A program made the translations under genes and the position numbers. DNA of 64,000 bases, taken from contig NZ_JACBNQ010000001.1 in assembly GCF_013403245.1 (NCBI RefSeq), positions 62,001 to 126,000 on the forward strand, read 5' to 3'. Position 1 is the first letter of the stretch; every line of letters begins with the position of its first letter. The stretch is from Sedimentibacter hydroxybenzoicus DSM 7310. GTDB lineage: Bacteria; Bacillota; Clostridia; Tissierellales; Sedimentibacteraceae. Positions 26,343-35,120 of the stretch are shown here, in pieces. The notes under the pieces were generated by a model, which searched no databases, was not told the DNA's origin, and saw nothing but the letters and a program-made list of their open reading frames with translations.

Positions 26343-27239
26343 ATGATGAAAGCACTTTATTCTGGTGTATCAGGAATGAGAAGTCACCAGACAAAAATGG
26401 ACGTAATAGGTAACAACATAGCTAACGTTAATACATACGGATACAAATCACAAAGAACTACATTCAGAGACGTATATTATCAGCAATTAAAAAATCCAGG
26501 CGGAGCAAGTGTCGACAGAGGGGGAACTAATGCTGCACAAGTGGGATATGGAGCTCAGATAGGTTCTGTTGATACGATACATACAATATCCGGATATTCA
26601 CCTACAAATAAATCTACAGATATTTATATCAACGGTGAAGGATTCTTAACAGTGGAAACTTCAACAGGGCAAAGATTGTATACACGTCTGGGAGCACTTG
26701 GCTTTGATTCGGCAGGAAACCTCGTTGATGTAAACGGCTCAAGAGTTTATGGTTGGAATGATGGTGATTTTGCAATAAATGCCGAGGGTGTAATTACAGT
26801 TGATGAAGCTGATCTTGCAGCAATAAATATAGCACCTACGGATCCGGATGTTGAATATACAAACATTACCATAAATACTGATGGTCTAATTACTGCTGTA
26901 TACAACAACAAAGATGACGACTCTGATCCGCTGAACGATACAATTGTTGATTTAGGAGTTATAGCTGTTGCAAGCATTCAAAATCAGGATGCATTGGTAC
27001 ATGAAGGGAATTCATATTACAGGGAAAGTAAGAACACCGGTGAAATTACATATAATATACCCGGCTCAAAAGGTTCTGGAACAGGCGCGTTAGTTACCGG
27101 CGGACTTGAAATGTCCAACGTAGACTTGGCAAATGAGTTTTCAGACATGATCATAACACAAAGAGGTTATCAGGCAAATACAAAGATAATTTCCGTAGTT
27201 GATCAGATGCTTGAAGAATTGGTTAACCTTAAGAGATAG
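26343..27239 (+). CDS. flgE: Flagellar hook protein FlgE
   Basis: A 298-residue hook subunit. The N-terminal motif DVIGNNIANVNTYGYKSQRT is at about residues 20-39, and the C-terminal D0 helix reads SDMIITQRGYQANTKIISV. The middle domain is short, so this is near the small end for FlgE. An AAAAGGAG site lies 12 bases ahead of the ATG pair; the second ATG (26346) might be the true start. The 77-base gap upstream contains a possible small RNA fold described under the findings. Confidence 0.93.
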   Translation: MMKALYSGVSGMRSHQTKMDVIGNNIANVNTYGYKSQRTTFRDVYYQQLKNPGGASVDRGGTNAAQVGYGAQIGSVDTIHTISGYSPTNKSTDIYINGEGFLTVETSTGQRLYTRLGALGFDSAGNLVDVNGSRVYGWNDGDFAINAEGVITVDEADLAAINIAPTDPDVEYTNITINTDGLITAVYNNKDDDSDPLNDTIVDLGVIAVASIQNQDALVHEGNSYYRESKNTGEITYNIPGSKGSGTGALVTGGLEMSNVDLANEFSDMIITQRGYQANTKIISVVDQMLEELVNLKR

Positions 27240-27248
27240 ATAATATAA

Positions 27249-27307
27249 ATCCTTCGCTACGCTCAGGATGACGAATTTGTCATTCTGAACGTAGTGAAGA
27301 ATCTCAT
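27249..27307. repeat. Back-to-back GTCATYCTGA repeats between flgE and flbD
   Basis: An inverted unit at 27249-27272 (ATCCTTCGCTACGCTCAGG, GATGAC) is followed by a forward unit at 27279-27307 (GTCATTCTGAACGTAGTGAA). The units can pair around a six-base loop. It lies within the operon, ten bases after the flgE stop. Confidence 0.8.
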
Positions 27308-27359
27308 TATTAAAAAGACAGGGAACGTACGGTATTGCCAATCCATTGCAATAGAAGCA

Positions 27360-27407
27360 TTAATCATGATTATAAACAGAAAATTTATGATTATGATTAA
27401 GGTTTTT
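27360..27407 (+). terminator. Possible attenuator hairpin before flbD
   Basis: TTAATCATGATTATAA at 27360-27375 pairs with TTATGATTATGATTAA at 27385-27400 with two mismatches, then GGTTTTT follows. This looks like a weak intrinsic terminator inside the flagellar operon. Since the genes downstream must be made with those upstream, partial termination (attenuation) or an RNA stability role is likelier than a full stop. Confidence 0.5.
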
Positions 27408-27425
27408 AAAAAATAGGAGGGGTAT

Positions 27426-27623
27426 ATGGTTGAAGTAGTTGGTATCAACGGAGGGACATTTTTAATCAATGCAACATTAATAGAAAAAATTGAATTTATT
27501 CCGGAAACAAAAATTACATTGACTACGGGTAAATATTATTTAGTAAAAGATTCAAAGGATGAAATAATTAATAAAATAATAAATTACAATCAAAAAATTT
27601 TAAGAGGCGTAACTGCTGAATAA
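27426..27623 (+). CDS. flbD: Flagellar protein FlbD
   Basis: A 65-residue protein of the short Firmicute FlbD family (unrelated to the Caulobacter regulator of that name). The core NGGTFLINATLIEKIE at residues 8-23 and ITLTTGKYYLVKDS are characteristic. AGGAGGGG stands before the ATG. It lies between flgE and motA, as in many Firmicutes. The function is not known. Confidence 0.88.
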   Translation: MVEVVGINGGTFLINATLIEKIEFIPETKITLTTGKYYLVKDSKDEIINKIINYNQKILRGVTAE

Positions 27624-27637
27624 TCAAGAGGTGCAAA

Positions 27638-28498
27638 ATGAATTTATCTTTTATAATAGGAATTTTGGCTGGATTCGGTCTGGTAATATACGGAATATTT
27701 GAGAGTGGCGACGGTCCTTCACAAGTTGTAAACAGCTTTATTAATATTCCGAGTATGTATATTACATTTGGCGGGGCTATATCAGCCACAATAATGTCTG
27801 TTCCTGTTAAGTATTTAAAAGACATACCGCAAAACATGAAAGTTCTTATGAAGAAAGAAAAAATCAATTTAAATTTATATATTGATGCGATTGAAGAACT
27901 GGCAAAGGAAGCAAGATTAAAGGGGTTGCTTATTTTAGAAGAAAAAGTTAACAATATAGATCTGCAGGATGAGTTTTTAAAATATTGTGTAATGCTCATA
28001 GTGGATGCAATTGAGCCGACTAAGGTAAGGGCACAGATTGAAAATGAAATTGACTGCATTGAAGCCAGACATGCGTCTGCATGGAAGGTTTTTGATACTC
28101 TTGGTTCGTTCGGACCTGCATTCGGTATGCTGGGAACACTTGTAGGACTTATAAACATGCTTGCAAATATGAATCCTGCCGAGGGTGCTGATGCTCTCGG
28201 ACGGGGTATGTCTGTTGCATTGGTAACTACTTTTTACGGGTCGTTTTTAGCAAACATGATATGCGCACCTATATCTAACAGATTGAAGGCGAAGCATGAT
28301 GAAGAAATGGTTGCAAAAGAGCTTATTATGGAAGGTGTCCTGTCTATACAGTCAGGTGAAAATCCTAAATACATAAGAGAAAAGCTGAACTCATACATTA
28401 CTTACAAGGATAGAGGATTAACACCGACAGAAGGCTATGAAGAATCAACAGACAAGAAATCGAAAAGGGGATTAAGGAAGAAAAAATCAAAGGCTTAA
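27638..28498 (+). CDS. motA: Flagellar motor stator protein MotA
   Basis: A 286-residue stator subunit. It has membrane helices at about residues 3-20, 30-50, 165-190 and 195-220. The conserved PAFGMLGTLVGLINMLANM is at about 167-185. The large cytoplasmic loop from 60 to 160 carries the charged residues that act on FliG. The C terminus is very basic. It pairs with MotB, encoded 24 bases later. GAGGTG precedes the ATG. Confidence 0.95.
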   Translation: MNLSFIIGILAGFGLVIYGIFESGDGPSQVVNSFINIPSMYITFGGAISATIMSVPVKYLKDIPQNMKVLMKKEKINLNLYIDAIEELAKEARLKGLLILEEKVNNIDLQDEFLKYCVMLIVDAIEPTKVRAQIENEIDCIEARHASAWKVFDTLGSFGPAFGMLGTLVGLINMLANMNPAEGADALGRGMSVALVTTFYGSFLANMICAPISNRLKAKHDEEMVAKELIMEGVLSIQSGENPKYIREKLNSYITYKDRGLTPTEGYEESTDKKSKRGLRKKKSKA

Positions 28499-28522
28499 AT
28501 TTAAAAGTAAGTAGGGGAAATT

Positions 28523-29329
28523 ATGGCGAGGAAGAAAAAAAGGTATACAGGCGGTGCCAGCTGGTTGGAAACATACAGCGATATGGTAACTCTGCTGCTG
28601 ACATTTTTCATAATGCTATATGCTATGTCAACAATAGATTCGCAGAAATACGCCGCTATTATTGAAGCATTTAACAAACAGATGAATCCGGCTGCTTTCC
28701 ATGTACAGGATACATCGACAGAAGCCGGCTCAGAAGAGGACAAGTCTCCTCCCGAAACTGTTGCAGATGATGATGAGGCGAATTTGGATCCATTATATGT
28801 TATGCTAAGGCAATACATTGATGAAAATAACCTAACCGATCAGGTCGAATTGCAAAAAAGTGAGGAATATGTATTTATCAGATTCTCAGATTCGGTAACC
28901 TTCCGGGGATACAGTGACATTTTAGAGATGAGCGGCAGGGCAATATTAGATGTTTTGGCAGATGGATTGACATTAGTAGATGAGTATATAGAAGAAGTTA
29001 TAATAGCAGGTCATACGGCGGAGGTTGAATATGACAAAACAGATATAGACAGGTCGCTTTCAACAGACAGAGCAAATGTTGTTTTGAGGTATCTGGAGAA
29101 TAAAGAAGTTATACATCCTTCGAAATACCTAGCTATTGGATATGGACTGTACAGTCCCATAGCAGATAACAGCACTCCTGAAGGAAGAGCGAAAAACCGT
29201 AGAGTTGAAATTTATATCAGCAGAAAAGGGTATCCGGTGAGCTATACAAAAATAATACAGGATACTATAAATAAAGAAGATATCAAGACGGAAAATGTAG
29301 ATTATCAACAAACAACGATTATTGATTAG
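28523..29329 (+). CDS. motB: Flagellar motor stator protein MotB
   Basis: A 268-residue stator subunit with a basic N terminus and a single membrane helix at about residues 18-38. The ion-carrying aspartate is Asp20 in TYSDMVTLLLTFF. Residues 110-260 form an OmpA-like peptidoglycan-binding domain with AGHTAE, LSTDRANVVL and GRAKNRRVEIY. Whether H+ or Na+ drives it cannot be decided. It is followed directly by fliM; the fliL gene that often lies here is absent. Confidence 0.95.
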   Translation: MARKKKRYTGGASWLETYSDMVTLLLTFFIMLYAMSTIDSQKYAAIIEAFNKQMNPAAFHVQDTSTEAGSEEDKSPPETVADDDEANLDPLYVMLRQYIDENNLTDQVELQKSEEYVFIRFSDSVTFRGYSDILEMSGRAILDVLADGLTLVDEYIEEVIIAGHTAEVEYDKTDIDRSLSTDRANVVLRYLENKEVIHPSKYLAIGYGLYSPIADNSTPEGRAKNRRVEIYISRKGYPVSYTKIIQDTINKEDIKTENVDYQQTTIID

Positions 29330-29356
29330 CAAAAATGATGGAATGAGGCAAAAGAT

Positions 29357-30340
29357 ATGGCGGAAATATTATCTCAGAGCCAGATAGATGAGCTGCTTAA
29401 TAATTTAAGCAGCGGAGATGTAAATTTACAAGAGCTTGAGGCAAATGATAAGAAAATAAAAGAATATGATTTCAGAAGTCCTAAGAAGATTACTAAAGAA
29501 ACCATAAAGCTGCTGAAGGGTATTTATGAAAATTACTGCAGGATGGTTACGTCCCGGCTGACTTCAATGCTGAGGTTAATGTGCGATGTAACTGTAGAGC
29601 AGGTGGAAGAAAGTATATTTCACGAATACAACAATGCATTGGATGATTACGTATTGATGGGTCTGGTTGATGTTAAGTATCCCGATAATACAGTTTCAGA
29701 CAGTCAAATTCTCATGGAAGTATCTAAACCCCTTTCTTTCGTTATAATAGACAGGCTGTTGGGAGGTACAGGTGAGGAATATGAGCATGACAGAGATTAT
29801 ACTGATATAGAACTTTTCCTTCTTGGAAACATGCTGAAGCAGCTTGTTAAGCATATGGGCTCTAATTGGGAAAGCACTCTTGAAATTGATACAGAGCTGA
29901 CGAAAATTGAAACAAATTCAAGATTTATACAATCAATTAACTACAATGACACCGTAGTGATAGTTGTTTTAAATGTTTCACTAAATCAATCTACCGGGAA
30001 AATAACCGTATGTATTCCATCCAGCATATTGGATGAAATATTAAAGAAAGCAAGCAATTACTCAAAGAGCAGCAAGAGATCAGACCAGAGCAGGGAAGAG
30101 CAAAAAGCAGCAATTATGAGCTCGATTAAATCATCTAACCTTACAATAACAGGAGTTCTTGGAAAAGCACAGGCAACACTTGACGATGTTCTGCACATGC
30201 AGGTTGGAGACCTCATACTACTTGACAAAGATATTAACAAAGATATCGACATACATGTAGATGGCAAGAAATGGTTTGAGGGTAAGTGGGGCACAAGAAA
30301 AAACAAAGGTGTTATTAAGATAAATAAAATTACACATTAA
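29357..30340 (+). CDS. fliM: Flagellar motor switch protein FliM
   Basis: A 327-residue C-ring protein. The N-terminal ILSQSQIDELLNNL at residues 4-17 is the CheY-P binding peptide. The middle CheC-like domain extends from about 45 to 225, and the C-terminal FliN-like domain from about 245 to 320 (GVLGKAQATLDDVLHMQVGD). It works with FliG and FliY to set rotation direction. The AGGCAAAAG region before the ATG gives only a modest ribosome binding site. Confidence 0.95.
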   Translation: MAEILSQSQIDELLNNLSSGDVNLQELEANDKKIKEYDFRSPKKITKETIKLLKGIYENYCRMVTSRLTSMLRLMCDVTVEQVEESIFHEYNNALDDYVLMGLVDVKYPDNTVSDSQILMEVSKPLSFVIIDRLLGGTGEEYEHDRDYTDIELFLLGNMLKQLVKHMGSNWESTLEIDTELTKIETNSRFIQSINYNDTVVIVVLNVSLNQSTGKITVCIPSSILDEILKKASNYSKSSKRSDQSREEQKAAIMSSIKSSNLTITGVLGKAQATLDDVLHMQVGDLILLDKDINKDIDIHVDGKKWFEGKWGTRKNKGVIKINKITH

Positions 30341-30353
30341 TGAGGAGCAATCT

Positions 30354-31475
30354 ATGTTGAATGAAAATATTTTTTCAGATATGGAACGGGATGTAATAGG
30401 AGAAGTAATGAATATAAGTCTGGGTTCTTCTGCTACTTCACTTTCCTCCCTATTAGGTAAAAGAGTCGAAATAACTGTACCGAAGGTAAATGTATTAAAC
30501 GCCAGTGAGTTCAGTTATGAAAATTTAGAGCCTGCCATAGGGGTTGAAATAAACTATGTTGAAGGGTTAAACGGCGTCAATTTGATGATTTGGAAAAGGA
30601 TGGACGCAAAGACAATAATAGAAATATTATTGGGACAATCCATACCGGACGAAGAATTTGTTATGGATGAAATAAACACAAGTGCCATATGCGAGGTTAT
30701 GAATCAAATGATGGGTTCAGCGGCTACGGCATTATCGGACTTCCTTGGCAAGGCAATAAATATATCAACACCTATAGCATATGAAATTGACGATAAAACG
30801 GAATTTAAAAACAAATATTTTACAGATGAAGACGTTATAGTGGCAGTTGCCTTTGAATTGTTCATTGAAGGAAGCGTTGAAAGTCAGTTTATAAACGTAA
30901 TACCCGTTGCACTGGCAAGGGAAATTGTATCAAGCTTCTTAAAAGGGACTGAAACGACGGAAGATCCTGAATCAGGTAAAGAGAAAGAAAGCATCCCGGC
31001 ATCCAATGACGCACCGAATGACGATACAGAGGATGAAGAATACGATGAGATTGACGACGAAGATGAAGAAGAGTATATAGAAAATGTACAGCCCGTAAAG
31101 AAGAATATCTCTAAAAAAGCTAAGACAAAGAAGAAACAACACGCCCCGGTCAGTGTAAGACGAATGGAATATGATGAATTTGATGATGAAGAAGATATAC
31201 TTACCGAAGAGCAAAGGTCAAACTTAGAACTGATAATGTCAGTTCCGTTAGAAATCAGTGTCGAGATAGGTAAATCCACAAGAACGATTAAGGACATATT
31301 GCAGTTCGGACAAGGCACAATCGTAGAGCTTGATAAGCAGGCAGGCGCATTAGTTGATATTATCGTTAACGGACAGTTGATTGCAAAGGGTGAAGTTGTA
31401 GTAGTTAATGATAATTTTGGAGTAAGAATAGTAGAAATTATAAAAAAAGAAGAAATTATAAAGTTAACATTATAG
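30354..31475 (+). CDS. fliY: Flagellar motor switch phosphatase FliY
   Basis: A 373-residue switch protein with a CheC-type CheY-P phosphatase domain (two E-x2-N sites: GEVMNISLGSSA near 16 and CEVMNQMMGSAA near 112). An acidic then basic linker follows (about 205-275, with runs of D and E, then many K). The C-terminal FliN domain spans about 295-373. The linker is unusually long and charged. FliY removes phosphate from CheY-P at the motor and forms the C ring with FliM. GAGGAG precedes the ATG. Confidence 0.95.
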   Translation: MLNENIFSDMERDVIGEVMNISLGSSATSLSSLLGKRVEITVPKVNVLNASEFSYENLEPAIGVEINYVEGLNGVNLMIWKRMDAKTIIEILLGQSIPDEEFVMDEINTSAICEVMNQMMGSAATALSDFLGKAINISTPIAYEIDDKTEFKNKYFTDEDVIVAVAFELFIEGSVESQFINVIPVALAREIVSSFLKGTETTEDPESGKEKESIPASNDAPNDDTEDEEYDEIDDEDEEEYIENVQPVKKNISKKAKTKKKQHAPVSVRRMEYDEFDDEEDILTEEQRSNLELIMSVPLEISVEIGKSTRTIKDILQFGQGTIVELDKQAGALVDIIVNGQLIAKGEVVVVNDNFGVRIVEIIKKEEIIKLTL

Positions 31476-31496
31476 ATGATTTAAGCGGAGGAAAAA

Positions 31497-31859
31497 ATGG
31501 ATAAAAAAATTATGATAGTTGATGATGCGGCATTTATGAGAATGATGATAAAGGATACTTTGTTAAAAAACGGGTATGAGAATATAATAGAAGCTGCAGA
31601 TGGAGAAATAGCAGTACAGTCCTATAAAACCGAAAAACCGGATTTGACCTTAATGGACATAACAATGCCGAATAAAAATGGTTTAGAGGCTTTAAAAGAA
31701 ATAAAAGAAATGGATCCAAGTGCTAAAATAGTAATGTGTTCCGCTATGGGACAAGAGTCGATGGTAGTTGAAGCAATCAGAAGCGGTGCTAAGGATTTTA
31801 TAGTTAAACCGTTTAAAGCAGAAAGGGTTTTAAAAACTGTTCAAGGTATACTTGGTTAG
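31497..31859 (+). CDS. cheY: Chemotaxis response regulator CheY
   Basis: A 120-residue single receiver domain. The acidic pair is in IMIVDDAAFMR at the start, the phosphorylated aspartate in LTLMDITMPNKNG, the switch threonine/serine position in VMCSAMGQ, and the lysine in FIVKPFKAE. It should be phosphorylated by CheA and bind FliM. A GCGGAGG site precedes the ATG. Its TAG stop is in the same frame as the fliO coding sequence that follows, with no stop between. Confidence 0.95.
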   Translation: MDKKIMIVDDAAFMRMMIKDTLLKNGYENIIEAADGEIAVQSYKTEKPDLTLMDITMPNKNGLEALKEIKEMDPSAKIVMCSAMGQESMVVEAIRSGAKDFIVKPFKAERVLKTVQGILG

Positions 31860-31862
31860 GAG

Positions 31863-32195
31863 CTGGTTAATATCAAAGATGTATTATCGCTTGTATTTTC
31901 AATTATCGGAATAATATTGGTGTTGTTTCTTACATATTACTCCACTAAATGGCTTTCAACAAGAACAAGTTCATCAATGAAGTCCAGGTATATAAATATT
32001 ATAGATAAAATAATGTTGGGACAAAACAAGTTTCTGGCTATAGCAGAGATATGCAATAAGTATTATCTCCTTAGTATTACCGAAAAAAATGTTACAATTG
32101 TTAAAGAGCTAGATGATTTCCGGTCGATTCCAGACATAAAGCCGGACAATAGCCTGGAGTTTAACAACATACTCAATAAATTCTTAAAAAGGTAA
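31863..32195 (+). CDS. fliO: Flagellar biosynthetic protein FliO, unusual start
   Basis: A small export-gate assembly protein with one membrane helix (VFSIIGIILVLFLTYYSTKW) followed by a FliO cytoplasmic part (SSMKSRYINIIDKIMLGQNKF is split over two short motifs). Position between cheY and fliP agrees. The first usual start codon is TTG at 31917, which would cut the helix in half. In-frame sequence upstream to the cheY TAG has only CTG at 31863 and ATC at 31872 as near-start codons, with AGGAG at 31858-31862; ATC has the better spacing. The 5' end given here is therefore a guess. The protein is about 92 to 110 residues. Confidence 0.75.
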   Translation: MVNIKDVLSLVFSIIGIILVLFLTYYSTKWLSTRTSSSMKSRYINIIDKIMLGQNKFLAIAEICNKYYLLSITEKNVTIVKELDDFRSIPDIKPDNSLEFNNILNKFLKR

Positions 32196-32201
32196 GCTCG
32201 A

Positions 32202-32969
32202 ATGTCTAAGAAAGAACCGAAAACAATCAATAAAGTAAAATTGATAAAAATTTATAATATTGTGATGATACTTGTGCTTATGAATGCTCAGACAGCATAT
32301 GGCGGAGTCATCAACATGGATATTAACGGCAATGCTGCTGAAACTGTTGAAATTCTTGTAATGCTGACAGTACTTACTCTGCTTCCGTCCATATTAATAA
32401 TGATGACGGCTTTTACAAGAATAATGATTGTACTGTCATTTTTAAAAAATGCAATGGGTCTTCAACAAACACCACCCAATCAGGTTTTGATAGGAATAGC
32501 AATATTTTTAACATTGTTTATTATGTCACCTGTAATAAATGAAATAAATACGGAAGCCTATCAACCATATAAGAATGAGGAAATTACTCAGCAGGAATTC
32601 TATGAAAGAGCTTCGGGTCCTATTAAAGTATGGATGCTGAAGCAGACAAATAACGATGAGTTGCAAATGTTTGTTGATATGTCCAATGATCAGGAAATAT
32701 CCAACGCAGAAAGTGTAAATGATCTGCCTTTGACTGTAATTATTCCGTCATTTGTAACCAGTGAATTAAAAAGAGCATTTATAATAGGCTTTTTACTGTA
32801 CATTCCGTTTCTGATCATAGATTTAATAGTGTCGAGTGTTTTAATGTCAATGGGAATGATGATGCTGCCTCCTATAATGATATCAATGCCTTTCAAAATA
32901 TTATTGTTTGTAGTTGTGGATGGTTGGTCCCTGTTATTCAAAACATTGATAACAACATTTAACTTTTAA
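32202..32969 (+). CDS. fliP: Flagellar export gate protein FliP
   Basis: A 255-residue protein. It starts with a basic tail and a cleavable-looking signal helix (IYNIVMILVLMNAQTAYGG), then helices at about 48-75, 90-108, 190-212 and 217-240. Family motifs are ILIMMTAFTRI and LRNAMG-like LKNAMGLQQTPPNQVLIG, and the C-terminal MGMMMLPPIMISMPFKI. It forms the export pore with FliQ and FliR, encoded next. It lies six bases after fliO. Confidence 0.95.
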   Translation: MSKKEPKTINKVKLIKIYNIVMILVLMNAQTAYGGVINMDINGNAAETVEILVMLTVLTLLPSILIMMTAFTRIMIVLSFLKNAMGLQQTPPNQVLIGIAIFLTLFIMSPVINEINTEAYQPYKNEEITQQEFYERASGPIKVWMLKQTNNDELQMFVDMSNDQEISNAESVNDLPLTVIIPSFVTSELKRAFIIGFLLYIPFLIIDLIVSSVLMSMGMMMLPPIMISMPFKILLFVVVDGWSLLFKTLITTFNF

Positions 32970-32982
32970 TTAGGAGTATGGT

Positions 32983-33249
32983 ATGAGTATTTCTCAGGTT
33001 ATGCAAGTAATGCAGGCAGCTTCGGCAACTGCAATAAAAATAGCGCTACCTTTGTTGTTATTAAGCTTGACAATTGGTTTAATAATAGCAATTTTTCAGG
33101 CGGCTACTCAGATACATGAGCAAACTCTGACATTTGTGCCAAAGCTTCTAGTTACGGCATCAGTGCTGATAGCCTTGGGCTCATGGATGATGGAAGTTAT
33201 GGCGGATTTTACGCACTACGTTTTTGATTTAATGCTTACACTTTACTAG
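32983..33249 (+). CDS. fliQ: Flagellar export gate protein FliQ
   Basis: An 88-residue protein of two membrane helices with the family motif LIIAIFQAATQIHEQTLTF in the middle. It is the outer part of the export pore. TAGGAG precedes the ATG. Order fliO-fliP-fliQ-fliR-flhB-flhA is complete here. Confidence 0.95.
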   Translation: MSISQVMQVMQAASATAIKIALPLLLLSLTIGLIIAIFQAATQIHEQTLTFVPKLLVTASVLIALGSWMMEVMADFTHYVFDLMLTLY

Positions 33250-33261
33250 AGAGGATTATCA

Positions 33262-34032
33262 ATGACTTTTTCGGGAGATTTCACGTATTTTTTATTAATA
33301 CTGGCAAGAATGAGCGGATGCGTGTTTTTTAACCAGATATTCGGAAGAGGAAACATTCCCGCTTTGTTAAAAACAATGATAAGCTTATTTTTAACGGTGA
33401 CAGTCTACGGTATATTACCTCCTGAAGGGGATATAGTTATAGGAACAACAATAGAATATGGTCTGCTGATTATAAAGGAAATATTTATTGGGTTTCTAAT
33501 CGGTCATGTAATAGGCTTGTTCTTTAGTACGGTTGTTATAAGCGGTGAGATACTGGGAATGCAAACAGGTATGTCAATGTCAAAGATTTATGACCCAAGC
33601 AGCAATGTTTCGATGGGTGTGGTTGGAAGCTACTTAAATGTGATATTGATGTTAGTATTTTTCAGTGCAAACGGACATATTACATTGATACATATATTCA
33701 TAACCTCCTGCAAATTAATCGGAATAGGAAACTTTGCGATACCACAAAACCTATTTTACAACATGGTCGAATTGTTTCAGCAAATATTGGTATTATCTTT
33801 AAAACTGTCAATGCCTATAATAGCGGTGGAAATTATATTGGAAGCAGGCATCGGTATATTGATGAAGGCTATACCGCAAATACAAGTGTTTTCAGTTAAT
33901 GTTCAGCTCAAAATTATTATCGGTCTGCTTATGATAATATTATTGGTTCCAACCTTCACTACATTTATAGATAATACTGTCAGCTTAATGTTTGACACCA
34001 TAGAAAACAGCTTAAGTGCATTAATAACGTAA
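33262..34032 (+). CDS. fliR: Flagellar export gate protein FliR
   Basis: A 256-residue protein with about six membrane helices. Family motifs include LARMSGCVFFNQIFGRGNIP near residue 12 and GEILGMQTGMSMSKIYDP near residue 94. It is the single-copy pore subunit and contacts FlhB, encoded 17 bases downstream. GAGAGGA lies before the ATG. Confidence 0.95.
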   Translation: MTFSGDFTYFLLILARMSGCVFFNQIFGRGNIPALLKTMISLFLTVTVYGILPPEGDIVIGTTIEYGLLIIKEIFIGFLIGHVIGLFFSTVVISGEILGMQTGMSMSKIYDPSSNVSMGVVGSYLNVILMLVFFSANGHITLIHIFITSCKLIGIGNFAIPQNLFYNMVELFQQILVLSLKLSMPIIAVEIILEAGIGILMKAIPQIQVFSVNVQLKIIIGLLMIILLVPTFTTFIDNTVSLMFDTIENSLSALIT

Positions 34033-34049
34033 AAGAAAAAAGGATTGCC

Positions 34050-35120
34050 ATGCAAAGCGAAAATAAAACCGAAAAGGCCTCCCCCAAGAAAAGGCGGGAT
34101 GAAAGAAAAAAAGGAAATGTTTTTCAAAGCAAGGATGTAGTTACTGTAGGAGTTATTGCAGTTTCATTTTATATATTGAAATTTTTGACTCCGTACATAT
34201 ACAGAAACACATCATATATGTTTAATAAATATATTTCGCTTATGAGCACAACAAACAGCATCAATGATACATTTGTAAGACAGATGTTTAAAGATATATC
34301 ATATACTATTTTTAGCTCTGTGGGACTGTTGATGATTGCGGTTATGGTAACGGCGGTAGTATGCTCAGGAGCACAAACTAAGTTCCTTATAACTAAGGAA
34401 AATATAAAATTTAAATTTTCCAAATTGAATCCGCTGTCGGGAATTAAAAAGATGTTTTCGTTACGTTCCATAGTGGAAGTAGCAAAAAACATTATTAAAA
34501 TAACAATTTTGGGTGCCTTGATATATAACACCATAATAAAGGAACTGCTTCAAGTACCTAAATTAGCTTCGGTAGATATAGCAGCAGGTATTGAATTTAT
34601 AGCTTCAACAATTATGTCTATTGTTAAAAGTGTTATTATAGCATTTGTTGTTATATCAGGTTTTGACTTTTTGTACTCATGGTGGGAATACGAAAAAAAT
34701 ATTAAGATGACGAAGCAGGAAGTAAAAGATGAGTACAAGCAGTTAGAAGGAGATCCGCTGATTAAGGGTAAGATTAAGGAAAAGCAAAGAGCAGTTTCTA
34801 TGAGAAGAATGATGCAGCAGGTTCCGCAGGCGGATGTAGTTATAAGAAACCCTACTCATTATGCAGTAGCAATAAAATATAACATTGAAAAAGACAATGC
34901 TCCTATAGTTTTAGCAAAAGGCAAAGATACTATAGCATTGAAAATTATAGATAAGGCACAGGAATATAAAATCAATATAGTTGAAAATGTGCCATTGGCA
35001 AGAGCTTTATATGCTGATTCAGAAATAAATCGAGAAATACCATTAGAATTCTATGAACCGGTAGCTGAAATATTGGCTTGGGTTTATGGACTTAAGAAAA
35101 AGGAAACTCACACACGATGA
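34050..35120 (+). CDS. flhB: Flagellar export switch protein FlhB
   Basis: A 356-residue export-gate protein. A basic N-terminal tail is followed by four membrane helices (about 30-50, 85-108, 145-165, 190-212). The cytoplasmic domain holds the self-cleavage site NPTH at residues 267-270. Cleavage there is needed to change from hook to filament export. The stop overlaps the flhA start in ATGA. A second gene for an FlhB-like tail without NPTH is at 47209-47490. Confidence 0.96.
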   Translation: MQSENKTEKASPKKRRDERKKGNVFQSKDVVTVGVIAVSFYILKFLTPYIYRNTSYMFNKYISLMSTTNSINDTFVRQMFKDISYTIFSSVGLLMIAVMVTAVVCSGAQTKFLITKENIKFKFSKLNPLSGIKKMFSLRSIVEVAKNIIKITILGALIYNTIIKELLQVPKLASVDIAAGIEFIASTIMSIVKSVIIAFVVISGFDFLYSWWEYEKNIKMTKQEVKDEYKQLEGDPLIKGKIKEKQRAVSMRRMMQQVPQADVVIRNPTHYAVAIKYNIEKDNAPIVLAKGKDTIALKIIDKAQEYKINIVENVPLARALYADSEINREIPLEFYEPVAEILAWVYGLKKKETHTR

